DNA of 64,000 nucleotides from NCBI GenBank assembly GCA_002401155.1, contig NVSG01000001.1, positions 434,001 to 498,000 on the forward strand. Direction: 5' to 3'. The position numbers were made by a program, and so were the translations under genes. Source of the stretch: Hyphomicrobiales bacterium. GTDB lineage: Bacteria > Pseudomonadota > Alphaproteobacteria > Rhizobiales > Rhizobiaceae. Shown one piece after another: positions 29,299 through 38,052 of the stretch. Numbering within the stretch: position 1 is the stretch's first letter; each line of letters starts with the position of its first letter. The notes beneath the pieces were generated by a model. It was not told the DNA's origin, did no database searches, and saw nothing but the letters and a program-made list of their open reading frames with translations.

Positions 29299-29383
29299 GC
29301 GGGCATGGCGGAATTGGTAGACGCAAGGGACTTAAAATCCCTCGACTTTGGTCGTCCGGGTTCAAGTCCCGGTGCCCGCACCA
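29299..29383 (+). tRNA. tRNA-Leu(UAA)
   Basis: 85-base type II tRNA. Acceptor stem GCGGGCA (29299-29305) pairs with TGCCCGC (29373-29379), followed by discriminator A and encoded CCA. D-arm has the GGTAGACGC segment, the anticodon stem AGGGA/TCCCT encloses CTTAAAA with anticodon TAA at 29333-29335, a short variable arm follows, and the T-loop is GTTCAAG. Reads UUA and UUG leucine codons. It lies between the histidine kinase and the molybdopterin-binding gene. Confidence 0.97.
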
Positions 29384-29404
29384 TCAAAAAAAGGATTGCA
29401 GATA

Positions 29405-30145
29405 ATGAGCGAAATCGTAACAGCTGCAATCCTTGCCATTGGTGACGAACTTTTATCAGGCCGCACCAAGGATAAAAACATTGCCTATCTGGCAAGTTTC
29501 CTCACCCTCAAGGGCATTGACCTAAAAGAAGCGCGCATCGTTTCCGATGATCAGGACGCCATCGTTAAAGCGGTCAATGAATTACGCAGCGAATATGATT
29601 ACGTCTTTACCTCTGGCGGCATCGGCCCGACCCATGACGACATCACCGCCGATGCAATTGCTGTAGCCTTTGGCGTCGGCATCAATCATGATCCACGCGC
29701 CATGGCCATTCTGGAACCTCATTACAAAGCTCGCGATATGGAATTCACCACCGCGCGCAAACGCATGGCACGATTGCCCGATGGCTCTGAGCTAATCGAA
29801 AACAAGGTTTCCATGGCCCCCGGTTTTCACATCGGCAATGTTTATGTGATGGCAGGCGTTCCGGCAATTTTCCAAGCCATGGTCGATGCATTAGCCCCCG
29901 GCCTTAAATCCGGCGTACAACTGCTAACAAAATCAATCGACAGCCCGTTCGGCGAAGGCACCATTGGCGATGGCCTTACTACCATCCAGAAGGCGCACCC
30001 CGAAACCGCCATCGGTTCCTATCCGCGCTTTGACGGTGAAAACTACACCACCCAAATTCTGGTGCGCTCAAGAAGCGAAGACGCAGCCGATGCAGCAATC
30101 GCTGCCATTGCCCAGTTATTTGAGGAATTAGGCAAGAAGAATTAA
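29405..30145 (+). CDS. Molybdopterin-binding domain protein, CinA/MoaB-like
   Basis: 246 residues. The MoCF-biosynthesis fold spans about 3-170, with AAILAIGDELLSGRT and FTSGGIGPTHDDIT, the molybdopterin-binding GGxGxTxxD loop. The nicotinamide amidase domain of full-length CinA is absent. The frame opens 19 codons earlier inside the tRNA; the ATG at 29405 with an AAGGA ribosome binding site is correct. Exact role not assigned; proteins of this short class are often annotated competence/damage-inducible protein A. Confidence 0.85.
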   Translation: MSEIVTAAILAIGDELLSGRTKDKNIAYLASFLTLKGIDLKEARIVSDDQDAIVKAVNELRSEYDYVFTSGGIGPTHDDITADAIAVAFGVGINHDPRAMAILEPHYKARDMEFTTARKRMARLPDGSELIENKVSMAPGFHIGNVYVMAGVPAIFQAMVDALAPGLKSGVQLLTKSIDSPFGEGTIGDGLTTIQKAHPETAIGSYPRFDGENYTTQILVRSRSEDAADAAIAAIAQLFEELGKKN

Positions 30146-30147
30146 GT

Positions 30148-30177
30148 GTTCAAAACGGAAATCAGTTAGTTTTGAAC
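30148..30177. repeat. 9-bp perfect inverted repeat after the molybdopterin-binding gene
   Basis: GTTCAAAAC (30148-30156) and GTTTTGAAC (30169-30177) around 12 bases, two bases after the stop codon at 30143-30145. No T-tract follows on the plus strand, so it is not a textbook terminator; an operator for the downstream GFA gene or a weak terminator are both possible. Confidence 0.4.
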
Positions 30178-30284
30178 GGTAATTCCAGCAAATAAGCTAT
30201 TCGAATGTCAGCAAAGCGGTCATCTAGGACAGATGTTCGAATGCCTGCTAGACGTAGCAAGCCCCCTTGAGAAGGAATTTTACA

Positions 30285-30737
30285 ATGAACACTCCTCAAC
30301 TCCCTATAGAAGGCTCATGTCTTTGCGGATCGGTGCACGTCCGCGTGACCGAACAACCGCTTCTAACGCTTGCGTGTCACTGCAACGATTGCCAAAAGCT
30401 CTGCGCGAGCGCTTACTCTTTGACGGCGATGTTCCCAACCGAGGGCTTCTCGGTAACCGGTGAACTTGTGACTGGGGGCTTGCGGACTGAACAACGAGAG
30501 CACAACTTTTGCGCTAAGTGCTTGAATTTCATATTCACACGTATCAAAGGTGCAGACACTCGAGTGAATTTACGCGCGTCTGTGCTTGATGACCTAACGT
30601 GGTTTGAGCCTTTCGTCGAACTGATGACGGAAGAAAAGCTTTCATGGTCGAGCGTTCCAGCAGTGCACAGTTTTGCCCGGTTCCCGGAAACTAGCGAGGA
30701 GCTTGGGGCTCTGATGGTGGACTATGCGAAGCGCTAG
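30285..30737 (+). CDS. GFA-family (CENP-V/GFA) zinc protein
   Basis: 150 residues from the ATG at 30285, which follows GAAGGA. Zinc ligands are in the expected spacing: CLCG near residue 12, CHCNDC near 33, and CAKC near 75. This family includes glutathione-dependent formaldehyde-activating enzyme homologues; the enzymatic activity of most members is unproven. Codon choice looks different from its neighbours, with more CpG-poor, non-biased codons, so horizontal acquisition is possible. Confidence 0.8.
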   Translation: MNTPQLPIEGSCLCGSVHVRVTEQPLLTLACHCNDCQKLCASAYSLTAMFPTEGFSVTGELVTGGLRTEQREHNFCAKCLNFIFTRIKGADTRVNLRASVLDDLTWFEPFVELMTEEKLSWSSVPAVHSFARFPETSEELGALMVDYAKR

Positions 30738-30746
30738 CGCATTTCA

Positions 30747-30766
30747 GAAAAGCTCCCGCGTGGGAG
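30747..30766 (-). terminator. Probable intrinsic terminator downstream of the DinB-family gene
   Basis: On the minus strand CTCCC-ACGC-GGGAG is followed by CTTTTCT. It lies about 70 bases after the stop of the DinB-family gene. Stem is only 5 bp but all G-C/A-T pairs with a short U-run. Confidence 0.5.
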
Positions 30767-30838
30767 GGCCGGATTGAACCCCTCCTAACCATTCAGTGCC
30801 GACGTTCGTGCAACTCAACAGCATCTAACAGTTTGGGC

Positions 30839-31363
30839 TCAAAGCGCCCGATGCTCAATCTTATCTGACATAAAGAATAAATCCGTATCGTCTGGCTTGC
30901 CACCTGCCGCCGTAATCATTGCGTGAATTTGCCCGCGATGATGGGTCTGGTGATTGAAAAAATGCGTAATTAGAAAACCCTTTGGCTTTGAGACTTCGCG
31001 GCCCAATGCACCTGAAAACCAAGTGAGATCACCTTCGGCAACATCTTCAGCCACCCCATCTGCCCATTTCAAGATATGAGCATCCATATCGCTGCGGCGT
31101 GCTTTTAGATCCTGCCAGTCAGGAACCAACTCCCCAGACTCACCGATAGCGATATTTTCAGGCAATGGACTTCCGGAAAACCGATGCATCCACATCATAT
31201 CACCCCATATCAAATGACTAAGCGTGCGATGAATGGAACCAAAGAATGCGCCCCGCTCTTTTCTGCGCTCGTCTTCGCCCAACGCATCGGCTTCACGAAA
31301 CAGGCTTTGATTTTGCCAGCAATTATATCGGGCCATGGTCTGAATATGAGTTTTGGTGATCAC
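30839..31363 (-). CDS. DinB-family protein
   Basis: 174 residues, four-helix DinB/YfiT-like fold. Potential metal-binding histidines are in the family positions: HRTLSHLIWGD near 46-56 and HHRGQIH near 138-146. Members include mycothiol- and bacillithiol-dependent enzymes, but the activity of proteobacterial versions is generally unknown. Stands alone on the minus strand, divergent from gpt. Confidence 0.85.
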   Translation of the reverse strand: MITKTHIQTMARYNCWQNQSLFREADALGEDERRKERGAFFGSIHRTLSHLIWGDMMWMHRFSGSPLPENIAIGESGELVPDWQDLKARRSDMDAHILKWADGVAEDVAEGDLTWFSGALGREVSKPKGFLITHFFNHQTHHRGQIHAMITAAGGKPDDTDLFFMSDKIEHRAL

Positions 31364-31530
31364 GGGAAATACCTTTTTGAGTTATAGTTTCACCCAGTTT
31401 ACAGCTTCCATTTTGATTTCTCAAATTCCCCCGCAGAACTATTCCACAAAATAGCATGCAATGACCGTTGAGAAACTCCGCGCCACCCTATAGAACGCTT
31501 CTTTATCCCAAACCTTCCAAAGGATATTCC

Positions 31531-32049
31531 ATGTCAGCATCCGCCCCCAAAGCATTTCCCGTTTCATGGGACCAGTTTCACCGCGATTGCAAAGCGCTCG
31601 CATGGCGTCTGGCAGGCATTAGCGATGCTAATGGAGAATGGAAGGCAATTGTATCAATCACCCGTGGCGGACTGGTACCGGCAGCAATCATTGCCCGCGA
31701 ACTAGGCATTCGCAATATCGAAACCATCTGCATCGCCTCCTATCACGACTATAAAGATCAAGGCGACCTGCACGTTATCAAGGGCATCTCCGAAGGTGTT
31801 ATTAAAGCTTCCGGCGGCAAGGGCGCAGGCATTCTGGTCATCGATGATCTGGTGGACACAGGCAAAACCGCAAAAATCGTGCGCGAAATCCTTCCCGAAG
31901 CCCATATCGCAACAGTATATGCAAAACCCCTCGGCGAACCGATTGCCGATACTTATGTAACCGAGGTTTCTCAGGACACATGGATTTATTTCCCATGGGA
32001 CATGGACCTAACCTATGCAGAACCGATTTCCGGTAAAAAAGACGGCTAA
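31531..32049 (+). CDS. gpt: Xanthine-guanine phosphoribosyltransferase
   Basis: Salvage enzyme converting xanthine or guanine plus PRPP to the nucleotide. 172 residues from the ATG at 31531 (AAAGGA ribosome binding site); a 21-codon upstream extension is rejected. The PRPP-binding loop [13 protein letters not shown] spans 101-113, and the ITRGGLVPA and WIYFPWD motifs match bacterial Gpt. Followed closely by an MFS gene 22 bases downstream, probably co-transcribed. Confidence 0.92.
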   Translation: MSASAPKAFPVSWDQFHRDCKALAWRLAGISDANGEWKAIVSITRGGLVPAAIIARELGIRNIETICIASYHDYKDQGDLHVIKGISEGVIKASGGKGAGILVIDDLVDTGKTAKIVREILPEAHIATVYAKPLGEPIADTYVTEVSQDTWIYFPWDMDLTYAEPISGKKDG

Positions 32050-32070
32050 GCGCTCCGCAGAACCCTCCAC

Positions 32071-33279
32071 ATGCTGAATGCCAGCCTGATCATCGTATTA
32101 ATTACCGTCATGATCAACATGATGGGTGTTGGGCTGTCTTGGCCTATCTTGCCCGCATTGATCAAGGAACTTTCCGGCGGCACGGTTTCTGAAACCGCTG
32201 CCATTTACGGCGTCATGGCAGTGGCTTATTCGCTGATGCAGTTTGTTTTTGCGCCCCTTTTGGGTGGATTATCCGATCGGTATGGGCGCAAGCCCGTTAT
32301 GCTGATCGCGCTTACTGCTCTCGGCCTCGATAATATCCTTCTGGCATTCGCCCCCAGCGTGGAATGGGTGATTTTTGGCCGCATGCTTGGTGGCGCGCTG
32401 GCCTCATCCATGTCGATTGCCAATGCCTACGTGGCTGATGTCACCACCAAGGAGAACCGCGCCGCAGGATTTGGCCTGATTGGTGCAGCCTTCGGCATCG
32501 GCTTTATCATTGGCCCCATAGCTGGCGGCTTGTTGGGCGAGATGGATTTGCGCTTGCCCTTTTATTGCGCCGCAGGTCTATCCCTTCTTAATGTCATCTT
32601 TGGCATATTCATGCTGCGCGAAACCCATCCGAAGGAAAAACGCAGCAAAAAGAGCCTTGCTCTCTCCAATCCCCTATCCTCCATATCCTGGCTGACCAAA
32701 AACAACATTCTCCTAATGCTTGGCCTTGCTCTTTTCTTTGCAACCACCATGGAGCGGGGGATGGAATCAATCTGGGTGCTGTTCACTCAGGAGCAATATG
32801 GCTGGGGCATGAAGGAAGCCGGATATTCACTGGCTCTGGTCGGAATATGCTTCGTCTTCGTGCAAGGATTTCTGGTCGCACGGGTGGTGAAACGATTCGG
32901 CGAAATGAAAGTCATGGTTTTCGGCATGACCTCCAGCGCGTTCCTCTATTCAATATTGTCGTTCAACACGATTGGCGCCGTGGGCTTTTGGGGCATTGTC
33001 CCTCATATCATTGGTTGGGGCTGCGCCACCCCTGCCCTACAGGCCATGGCTTCGCATCAGATCGACGAATCAGAGCAGGGGTATCTGCAAGGCGCTTTAA
33101 CCGGCGTAACCGGCCTTTCGGCAATCATTGGCCCGGCAATGGCCACCGCCTTGTTCGCCTATTTCACCAGCAATGCAGCACCGGTATATTTCCCCGGCTC
33201 TTTCTTCCTGCTTGGCTCATTCTTCTTTTTGCTTGCCGCAGGATTCGGCAGCAGGGCCAAGATAAAAACCAGCAAATAA
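32071..33279 (+). CDS. MFS transporter, TetA-like drug/proton antiporter type
   Basis: 402 residues with about twelve hydrophobic helices. The MFS motif A between helices 2 and 3 is GGLSDRYGRKP, and GPIAGGLLGE in helix 5 resembles motif C of drug antiporters (about residue 150). A basic central loop (KEKRSKKSL) separates the two halves. The substrate is unknown. The gene begins 22 bases after gpt and is followed by the long nrdJ upstream region. Confidence 0.85.
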   Translation: MLNASLIIVLITVMINMMGVGLSWPILPALIKELSGGTVSETAAIYGVMAVAYSLMQFVFAPLLGGLSDRYGRKPVMLIALTALGLDNILLAFAPSVEWVIFGRMLGGALASSMSIANAYVADVTTKENRAAGFGLIGAAFGIGFIIGPIAGGLLGEMDLRLPFYCAAGLSLLNVIFGIFMLRETHPKEKRSKKSLALSNPLSSISWLTKNNILLMLGLALFFATTMERGMESIWVLFTQEQYGWGMKEAGYSLALVGICFVFVQGFLVARVVKRFGEMKVMVFGMTSSAFLYSILSFNTIGAVGFWGIVPHIIGWGCATPALQAMASHQIDESEQGYLQGALTGVTGLSAIIGPAMATALFAYFTSNAAPVYFPGSFFLLGSFFFLLAAGFGSRAKIKTSK

Positions 33280-33939
33280 ATTTAGCAGACGATTCGAGAT
33301 TTCGGCCGAGATTCCAGTTTGATGATTCTTCGGCCAAATGAATTCGCATACGGAACGATTCTCGCTTTTTTCCGGCCAAATCCCTTTAAAACTGCTCCTT
33401 TGCCGAAGCATTTCCCAACAAGCCCAGATATCAGTAGTTGAGACTCAATTTTTTTGACAACGCAATAGGTTATTTTCCACTAAAATCCCCGATATAGGGC
33501 TAATTGTTTGATTTATTTGCTTAATAATTTTTTTGTGGTTTTCCTCGTAATTCACACAAAAAACACAAGATGTGGTTTTTTTGATTTAATTCAAAACAAT
33601 ATCTTGACGCTCAAAAGCAGATTGGACTACCACTACAAACGTTAAGTAGCGTCATTGAGTTTTAATGGCGTCAGGTTGGTAACTTGCACCAGGTAGTCGG
33701 GGTTTTAATTGAAATAGAGGCTATTTGCGTGCAAACGGGGAGTTCCCCCATCAACCTCTTCATATAGTTCGTAACGAGTATGCAACTGATTGTTTGTGCA
33801 AATCCGTTGATGGCATTTTTGTGCCGAAATTTATATTGAGCAGGGTTTCGGGGGTTAATTCAGTAAGCAAAGAGTTGAGTTAAGGAAATTTTCCACAAGG
33901 TTTTTTTTAAGGGAAATTTTTCGGTTAATAGTCAGGTTA

Positions 33940-33955
33940 ACACAATATTTAGTGT
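33940..33955. promoter_or_regulatory. NrdR box upstream of nrdJ
   Basis: ACACAATATTTAGTGT matches the 16-base NrdR box pattern (ACAC-W-ATATAT-W-GTGT) closely and is palindromic at its ends. NrdR is the ATP/dATP-sensing repressor of ribonucleotide reductase genes. NrdR normally binds two boxes about 31-32 bases apart; only a weak second candidate, ACAAGATATAGATTTC at 33973-33988 (10 of 16), is visible. Confidence 0.7.
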
Positions 33956-34003
33956 TTACGCTGATGATAATAACAAGATATAGATTTCGTCTGGTATTTG
34001 TCT

Positions 34004-34009
34004 TATACT
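34004..34009 (+). promoter_or_regulatory. Candidate -10 box of the nrdJ promoter
   Basis: TATACT, one base from the consensus TATAAT, about 50 bases after the NrdR box and 221 bases before the nrdJ ATG. The 16-18 bases upstream contain only a poor -35 (TAGATT at 33981). If used, transcription would start near 34016 and give a leader of about 215 bases that contains both structures described below. Confidence 0.45.
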
Positions 34010-34034
34010 AAAAGTTGGAAAAAAATGGCCCAAA

Positions 34035-34224
34035 CCATTTCTCCGACGGGCAGATATCAAAACGGGGCGTACGGCACGTTTAGCGTGCTTTCGGGGTAAT
34101 GGAACAAACAAACAGGTCTGTAGAGCCGGTCAGTGGATGGCCGCATTCGGCAGAATATTGCCAAATTTGTGTTGCACAGTGATGTGCGTTTCAAATTTAG
34201 CAACTAGATGAAATTTGAAAGGGA
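34035..34224 (+). promoter_or_regulatory. Structured nrdJ leader with mutually exclusive stems at the ribosome binding site (candidate riboswitch)
   Basis: A closing stem joins 34035-34046 and 34091-34102 (CCATT/AATGG plus CTCCGA/TCGGGG with one U-U mismatch and one wobble), enclosing hairpin GCACG/CGTGC (34074-34088). Further on, TTTCAAATTT at 34189-34198 can pair with AAATTTG at 34163-34169 (7 bp, enclosing GCACA-GTGA-TGTGC), or with AAATTTGAAA at 34211-34220 (10 bp), which runs into the AAAGGGA ribosome binding site at 34218-34224. Only one can form at a time, the layout of a translational switch. It is not a canonical cobalamin riboswitch: no B12 box is present. Confidence 0.55.
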
Positions 34225-34230
34225 CTAACC

Positions 34231-37200
34231 ATGCGCATAGAGCGGCGCTATACCAAAGAGAACCAGTCTGCATACGAAGCTATCGAGTTTCGTCGGGCTA
34301 CAAGTGAGATCCGCAATCCGGACGGGTCCATCGTATTTAAACTGGAAAACATCGAAGTTCCTCGCGCATTCTCCCAAGTTGCGAGTGATATTTTGGCCCA
34401 GAAATACTTCCGCAAGGCCGGCGTGCCTAAAATTCTGAAAAAAGTTGAAGAAAACAGCGTTCCTTCATGGTTGTGGCGTTCCGAGCCAGATGAAAAAGCC
34501 ATGGCAAAATTACCAAAAGAAGAGCGCACTGGCTCTGAAATGGATGCAAGACAGGTTTTCAGCCGTCTGGCAGGCACATGGACCTATTGGGGCTGGAAAG
34601 GCGGCTACTTCGACAGCGAAGAAGACGCCCGCGCATTCTTTGACGAGCTTTGCTATATGCTCGCCACCCAAAAAGTAGCTCCAAACTCCCCACAATGGTT
34701 CAATACCGGCCTTCATTGGGCATACGGTATTGATGGCCCTGCTCAGGGACACCATTATGTGGATCATAAAACCGGCAAACTGGTCAAATCCAAATCTTCT
34801 TACGAGCACCCGCAGCCTCATGCCTGCTTCATCCAGTCCGTGGATGATGATCTGGTCAATGAAAACGGCATCATGGACCTTTGGGTACGTGAAGCCCGCC
34901 TCTTTAAGTATGGCTCCGGTACAGGTTCAAACTTCTCTTATATTCGTGGTGCAAATGAATCCTTATCAGGCGGCGGAAAATCTTCCGGTCTGATGAGCTT
35001 CCTGAAAATCGGCGACCGTGCCGCAGGTGCCATTAAATCCGGCGGCACGACGAGACGCGCTGCTAAAATGGTTGTGGTTGATATCGACCATCCAGACATC
35101 GAAGAGTATATCAACTGGAAGGTCAAAGAAGAGCAGAAAGTGGCAGCAATTGTCACAGGCTCCAAAGTAATTTCCAAACACATGACCGCTATTATGAAAG
35201 CTTGCGTCAATTGCAAAGGCTCCGGCGGCGATTGTTTCGATCCAGCTAAAAACCCGGCACTAAAACGCGAAGTACGCGCAGCAAAGCGCGCTTCCGTTCC
35301 TGAAAATTATACCAGTCGCGTCATTCAATTGGCACGTCAGGGCTATGTGGACATCAAATTCCCGGTCTATAATACCGACTGGGATTCAGAAGCCTATCTG
35401 ACCGTATCAGGTCAGAACTCAAACAACTCAGTTTCAATCAAAGACGAGTTCCTCAGAGCAGTTGAAGCCGATGGCGACTGGGACCTTACCGCACGCCGCG
35501 ATGGCTCCGTTATGAAGACGCTAAAAGCAAGAGACCTTTGGGAACAGATCGGCAATGCCGCCTGGGCATCGGCTGATCCGGGCCTCCACTTCAACACCAC
35601 AATGAACGATTGGCACACTTGCCCGGAAGGCGGTCCGATCCGCGCTTCCAATCCATGTTCAGAATATATGTTCCTGGATGATACGGCCTGTAACCTTGCT
35701 TCATTGAACCTGTTGCAGTTCCGCAAAAAAGATAAAAGATTCGATATCAAAAGCTTCGAACATGCCACTCGTCTGTGGATGATCGTTCTGGAAATCTCCG
35801 TGATGATGGCTCAATTCCCGTCAAAACAGATTGCCAAGCTCTCATACGAATATCGCACTACCGGCCTTGGCTTTGCCAATATCGGCGGCTTGTTGATGAC
35901 GGCTGGTATCCCTTACGATTCAGATGAAGGCCGCGCAATTTGCGGGTCCATCAGCGCAATCATGACAGGGGTTTGTTATTCGACCTCTGCCGAAATGGCA
36001 GGTGAACTAGGCCCCTTCTCGGCCTATGAACCAAACAAAGATCACATGATGCGGGTAATTAAAAACCATCGCAACGCTGCCCACAGCAATGAAAGCGGCT
36101 ATGACGCCCTTTCCGTTTTGCCAGTGCCGCTGGACCACGCATCGCTTAAAGACAAACGCCTCGTTACCCACGCAAGAGCTGCATGGGATAAAGCGGTGGA
36201 ACTTGGCGAAAAGCACGGTTTCCGCAACGCTCAATCCACAGTGATTGCGCCAACAGGCACAATTGGTCTGGTGATGGATTGCGACACCACAGGCATTGAA
36301 CCTGATTTTGCTCTGGTGAAATTCAAAAAACTTGCCGGTGGCGGTTATTTCAAAATCATCAATCAGGCGGTGCCTGAAGCCCTAAGTACACTTGGCTATG
36401 ATGAAGGTGAAGTCACAGAAATCATCAATTATGCAGTTGGTCGTGGCACCCTTAAGGGCGCCAATGCCATCAGCCATGGCGCATTGAAAGACAAAGGCTT
36501 CACCGATGAGAAGATCGAAGCGATTGAAGCAGGCCTCGGCTCTGCCTTCGACATCAAATTTGTCTTCAACCAGTACACTCTTGGCGCAGAATTCTGCACA
36601 GATGTTCTAGGCTTCACAGCTGAACAATTGGAAGATTTTAGCTTCGACATGCTGGCAGGCATGGGCTTTACCAAGGACGAAGTAGAAGCTGCCAATTTGT
36701 GGTGCTGCGGCGCCATGACATTGGAAGGTGCACCGGGCCTGAAAGAAGAGCATTACGCGGTCTTCGATTGTGCCAATCCGTGCGGCCGTATCGGCAAACG
36801 CTATTTGTCAGTCGAAGCCCACATTCGCATGATGGCAGCAGCACAGCCCTTCATTTCCGGTGCAATCTCCAAAACCATCAACATGCCAAATTCGGCAAGC
36901 ATTGAGGATTGCAAAGACGCCTACATGCTTTCATGGAAACTGGGCGTTAAAGCCAACGCGCTTTATCGTGACGGTTCAAAACTTTCACAACCTCTCAACG
37001 CATCATTGGTTGAAGATGATGACGACGAGGATGCATTGGAAGATTTGATCGAAGCACCTAAGGCTGCACAGGTTCCGATAATCGCTGAGAAAATTATTGA
37101 GCGCATTGTTGAAAAAGTAATCCGCAGCCGCGAAAAATTGCCGGACCGCCGCAAAGGCTATACCCAAAAAGCCAATGTGGGCGGCCATAAGGTCTATGTA

Positions 37201-37980
37201 CGCACCGGTGAATATGATGATGGTCGCATTGGTGAAATCTTCATCGACATGCACAAAGAGGGCGCAGCCTTCCGTGCCATGATGAACAACTTCGCCATCT
37301 CGATCTCTCTCGGGCTCCAATATGGCGTTCCTCTGGAAGAATATGTGGAGGCTTTCATCTTCACAAAATTCGAACCAGCCGGCATGGTGATTGGCAATGA
37401 TGCCATTAAAAACTCAACCTCCATTCTGGATTACATATTCCGCGAGTTGGCCATTTCCTATCTGGGTCGTAACGATCTGGCCCATGTGGATACGTCCAAC
37501 TTTTCGAATACGTCTCTGGGCAAAGGTGTCGAAGAAGGTAAGGCCGAGGTGGTATCCTCCGGGCTCACCCGGGGACATAAACTCTCAGTCGTAAAAACAC
37601 CGACCGAAGAGCCTGCGGGCAGTGCGGCAACGCCCTCAACCTCAGGAACACCAGTGACAGCCATTGGCACAAGCGCCGGTGGTTTGAGTGGACGGGTGGA
37701 AGCAATCGCTGCCAATCTCAACACCGAACCAATGGTTATCTTGGAAGAAGAATCCGTGGCTTTCAAACGGGATCTATCACCTGTTGTTCAAGTTGAAGAG
37801 CAAGTGGTTGAATCCTTCGTGAAGAAAGTTGCTCAACCAAGCGCAGAGCATCAACGGGCAAGATCCCTAATGCAGGGCTACACAGGAAACTCCTGTGGCG
37901 AATGCCAGAATTTCACCATGGTGAGAAACGGCACTTGCGAAAAATGTGACACCTGCGGTGCTACAAGCGGTTGCAGCTAA
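34231..37980 (+). CDS. nrdJ: Vitamin B12-dependent (class II) ribonucleotide reductase
   Basis: 1249 residues; reduces ribonucleotides to deoxyribonucleotides using adenosylcobalamin, independent of oxygen. Class II features are [21 protein letters not shown]-like active-site segments (NPCSE with the substrate-radical and redox cysteines), GTGSNFS nucleotide loop and [20 protein letters not shown]. The C-terminal ~30 residues are a cysteine-rich tail ([12 protein letters not shown]) that donates electrons and binds zinc in this family. A proline/serine/threonine-rich linker near 1125-1165 is a hinge, normal for long NrdJ. ATG at 34231 has AAAGGGA seven bases upstream. Confidence 0.95.
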   Translation: MRIERRYTKENQSAYEAIEFRRATSEIRNPDGSIVFKLENIEVPRAFSQVASDILAQKYFRKAGVPKILKKVEENSVPSWLWRSEPDEKAMAKLPKEERTGSEMDARQVFSRLAGTWTYWGWKGGYFDSEEDARAFFDELCYMLATQKVAPNSPQWFNTGLHWAYGIDGPAQGHHYVDHKTGKLVKSKSSYEHPQPHACFIQSVDDDLVNENGIMDLWVREARLFKYGSGTGSNFSYIRGANESLSGGGKSSGLMSFLKIGDRAAGAIKSGGTTRRAAKMVVVDIDHPDIEEYINWKVKEEQKVAAIVTGSKVISKHMTAIMKACVNCKGSGGDCFDPAKNPALKREVRAAKRASVPENYTSRVIQLARQGYVDIKFPVYNTDWDSEAYLTVSGQNSNNSVSIKDEFLRAVEADGDWDLTARRDGSVMKTLKARDLWEQIGNAAWASADPGLHFNTTMNDWHTCPEGGPIRASNPCSEYMFLDDTACNLASLNLLQFRKKDKRFDIKSFEHATRLWMIVLEISVMMAQFPSKQIAKLSYEYRTTGLGFANIGGLLMTAGIPYDSDEGRAICGSISAIMTGVCYSTSAEMAGELGPFSAYEPNKDHMMRVIKNHRNAAHSNESGYDALSVLPVPLDHASLKDKRLVTHARAAWDKAVELGEKHGFRNAQSTVIAPTGTIGLVMDCDTTGIEPDFALVKFKKLAGGGYFKIINQAVPEALSTLGYDEGEVTEIINYAVGRGTLKGANAISHGALKDKGFTDEKIEAIEAGLGSAFDIKFVFNQYTLGAEFCTDVLGFTAEQLEDFSFDMLAGMGFTKDEVEAANLWCCGAMTLEGAPGLKEEHYAVFDCANPCGRIGKRYLSVEAHIRMMAAAQPFISGAISKTINMPNSASIEDCKDAYMLSWKLGVKANALYRDGSKLSQPLNASLVEDDDDEDALEDLIEAPKAAQVPIIAEKIIERIVEKVIRSREKLPDRRKGYTQKANVGGHKVYVRTGEYDDGRIGEIFIDMHKEGAAFRAMMNNFAISISLGLQYGVPLEEYVEAFIFTKFEPAGMVIGNDAIKNSTSILDYIFRELAISYLGRNDLAHVDTSNFSNTSLGKGVEEGKAEVVSSGLTRGHKLSVVKTPTEEPAGSAATPSTSGTPVTAIGTSAGGLSGRVEAIAANLNTEPMVILEEESVAFKRDLSPVVQVEEQVVESFVKKVAQPSAEHQRARSLMQGYTGNSCGECQNFTMVRNGTCEKCDTCGATSGCS

Positions 37981-38010
37981 AACGACAACAATTCACTTAA
38001 ATGTTTTAAG

Positions 38011-38037
38011 GGGCCGCTTTCGCGGCCCTTTTCTTTT
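38011..38037 (+). terminator. Intrinsic terminator of nrdJ
   Basis: GGGCCGC-TTTC-GCGGCCC stem-loop (38011-38028) followed by TTTTCTTTT. Thirty bases after the nrdJ stop. Strong rho-independent terminator. Confidence 0.92.
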
Positions 38038-38052
38038 GCCTAAAGTCATTTG

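Larger units (their letters stand above)
33280..34230. other. 951-base regulatory region upstream of nrdJ
   Basis: No convincing reading frame. The first third is a near-repetitive stretch with CGGCC-containing words (33320-33380). The middle, 33600-33840, contains several short hairpins (for example CGTCATT/AATGGCG at about 33650-33670, and GGCA/TGCC near 33811-33825) that could be a small RNA, after a TTGACG at 33604. The last 300 bases hold the NrdR box, a probable -10, a folded leader and alternative stems at the nrdJ ribosome binding site. Confidence 0.55.

Noticed and set aside
30753-30795. tRNA 3'-end remnant or integration site
   Set aside because: On the minus strand GGGTTCAATCC looks like a T-loop, but the flanking bases do not form a T-stem or acceptor stem, and no second copy exists nearby.
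33600-34230. Cobalamin riboswitch upstream of nrdJ
   Set aside because: GTGCAAATCCG near 33796 looks like part of the cobalamin core, but the conserved B12 box and the surrounding core segments are missing.
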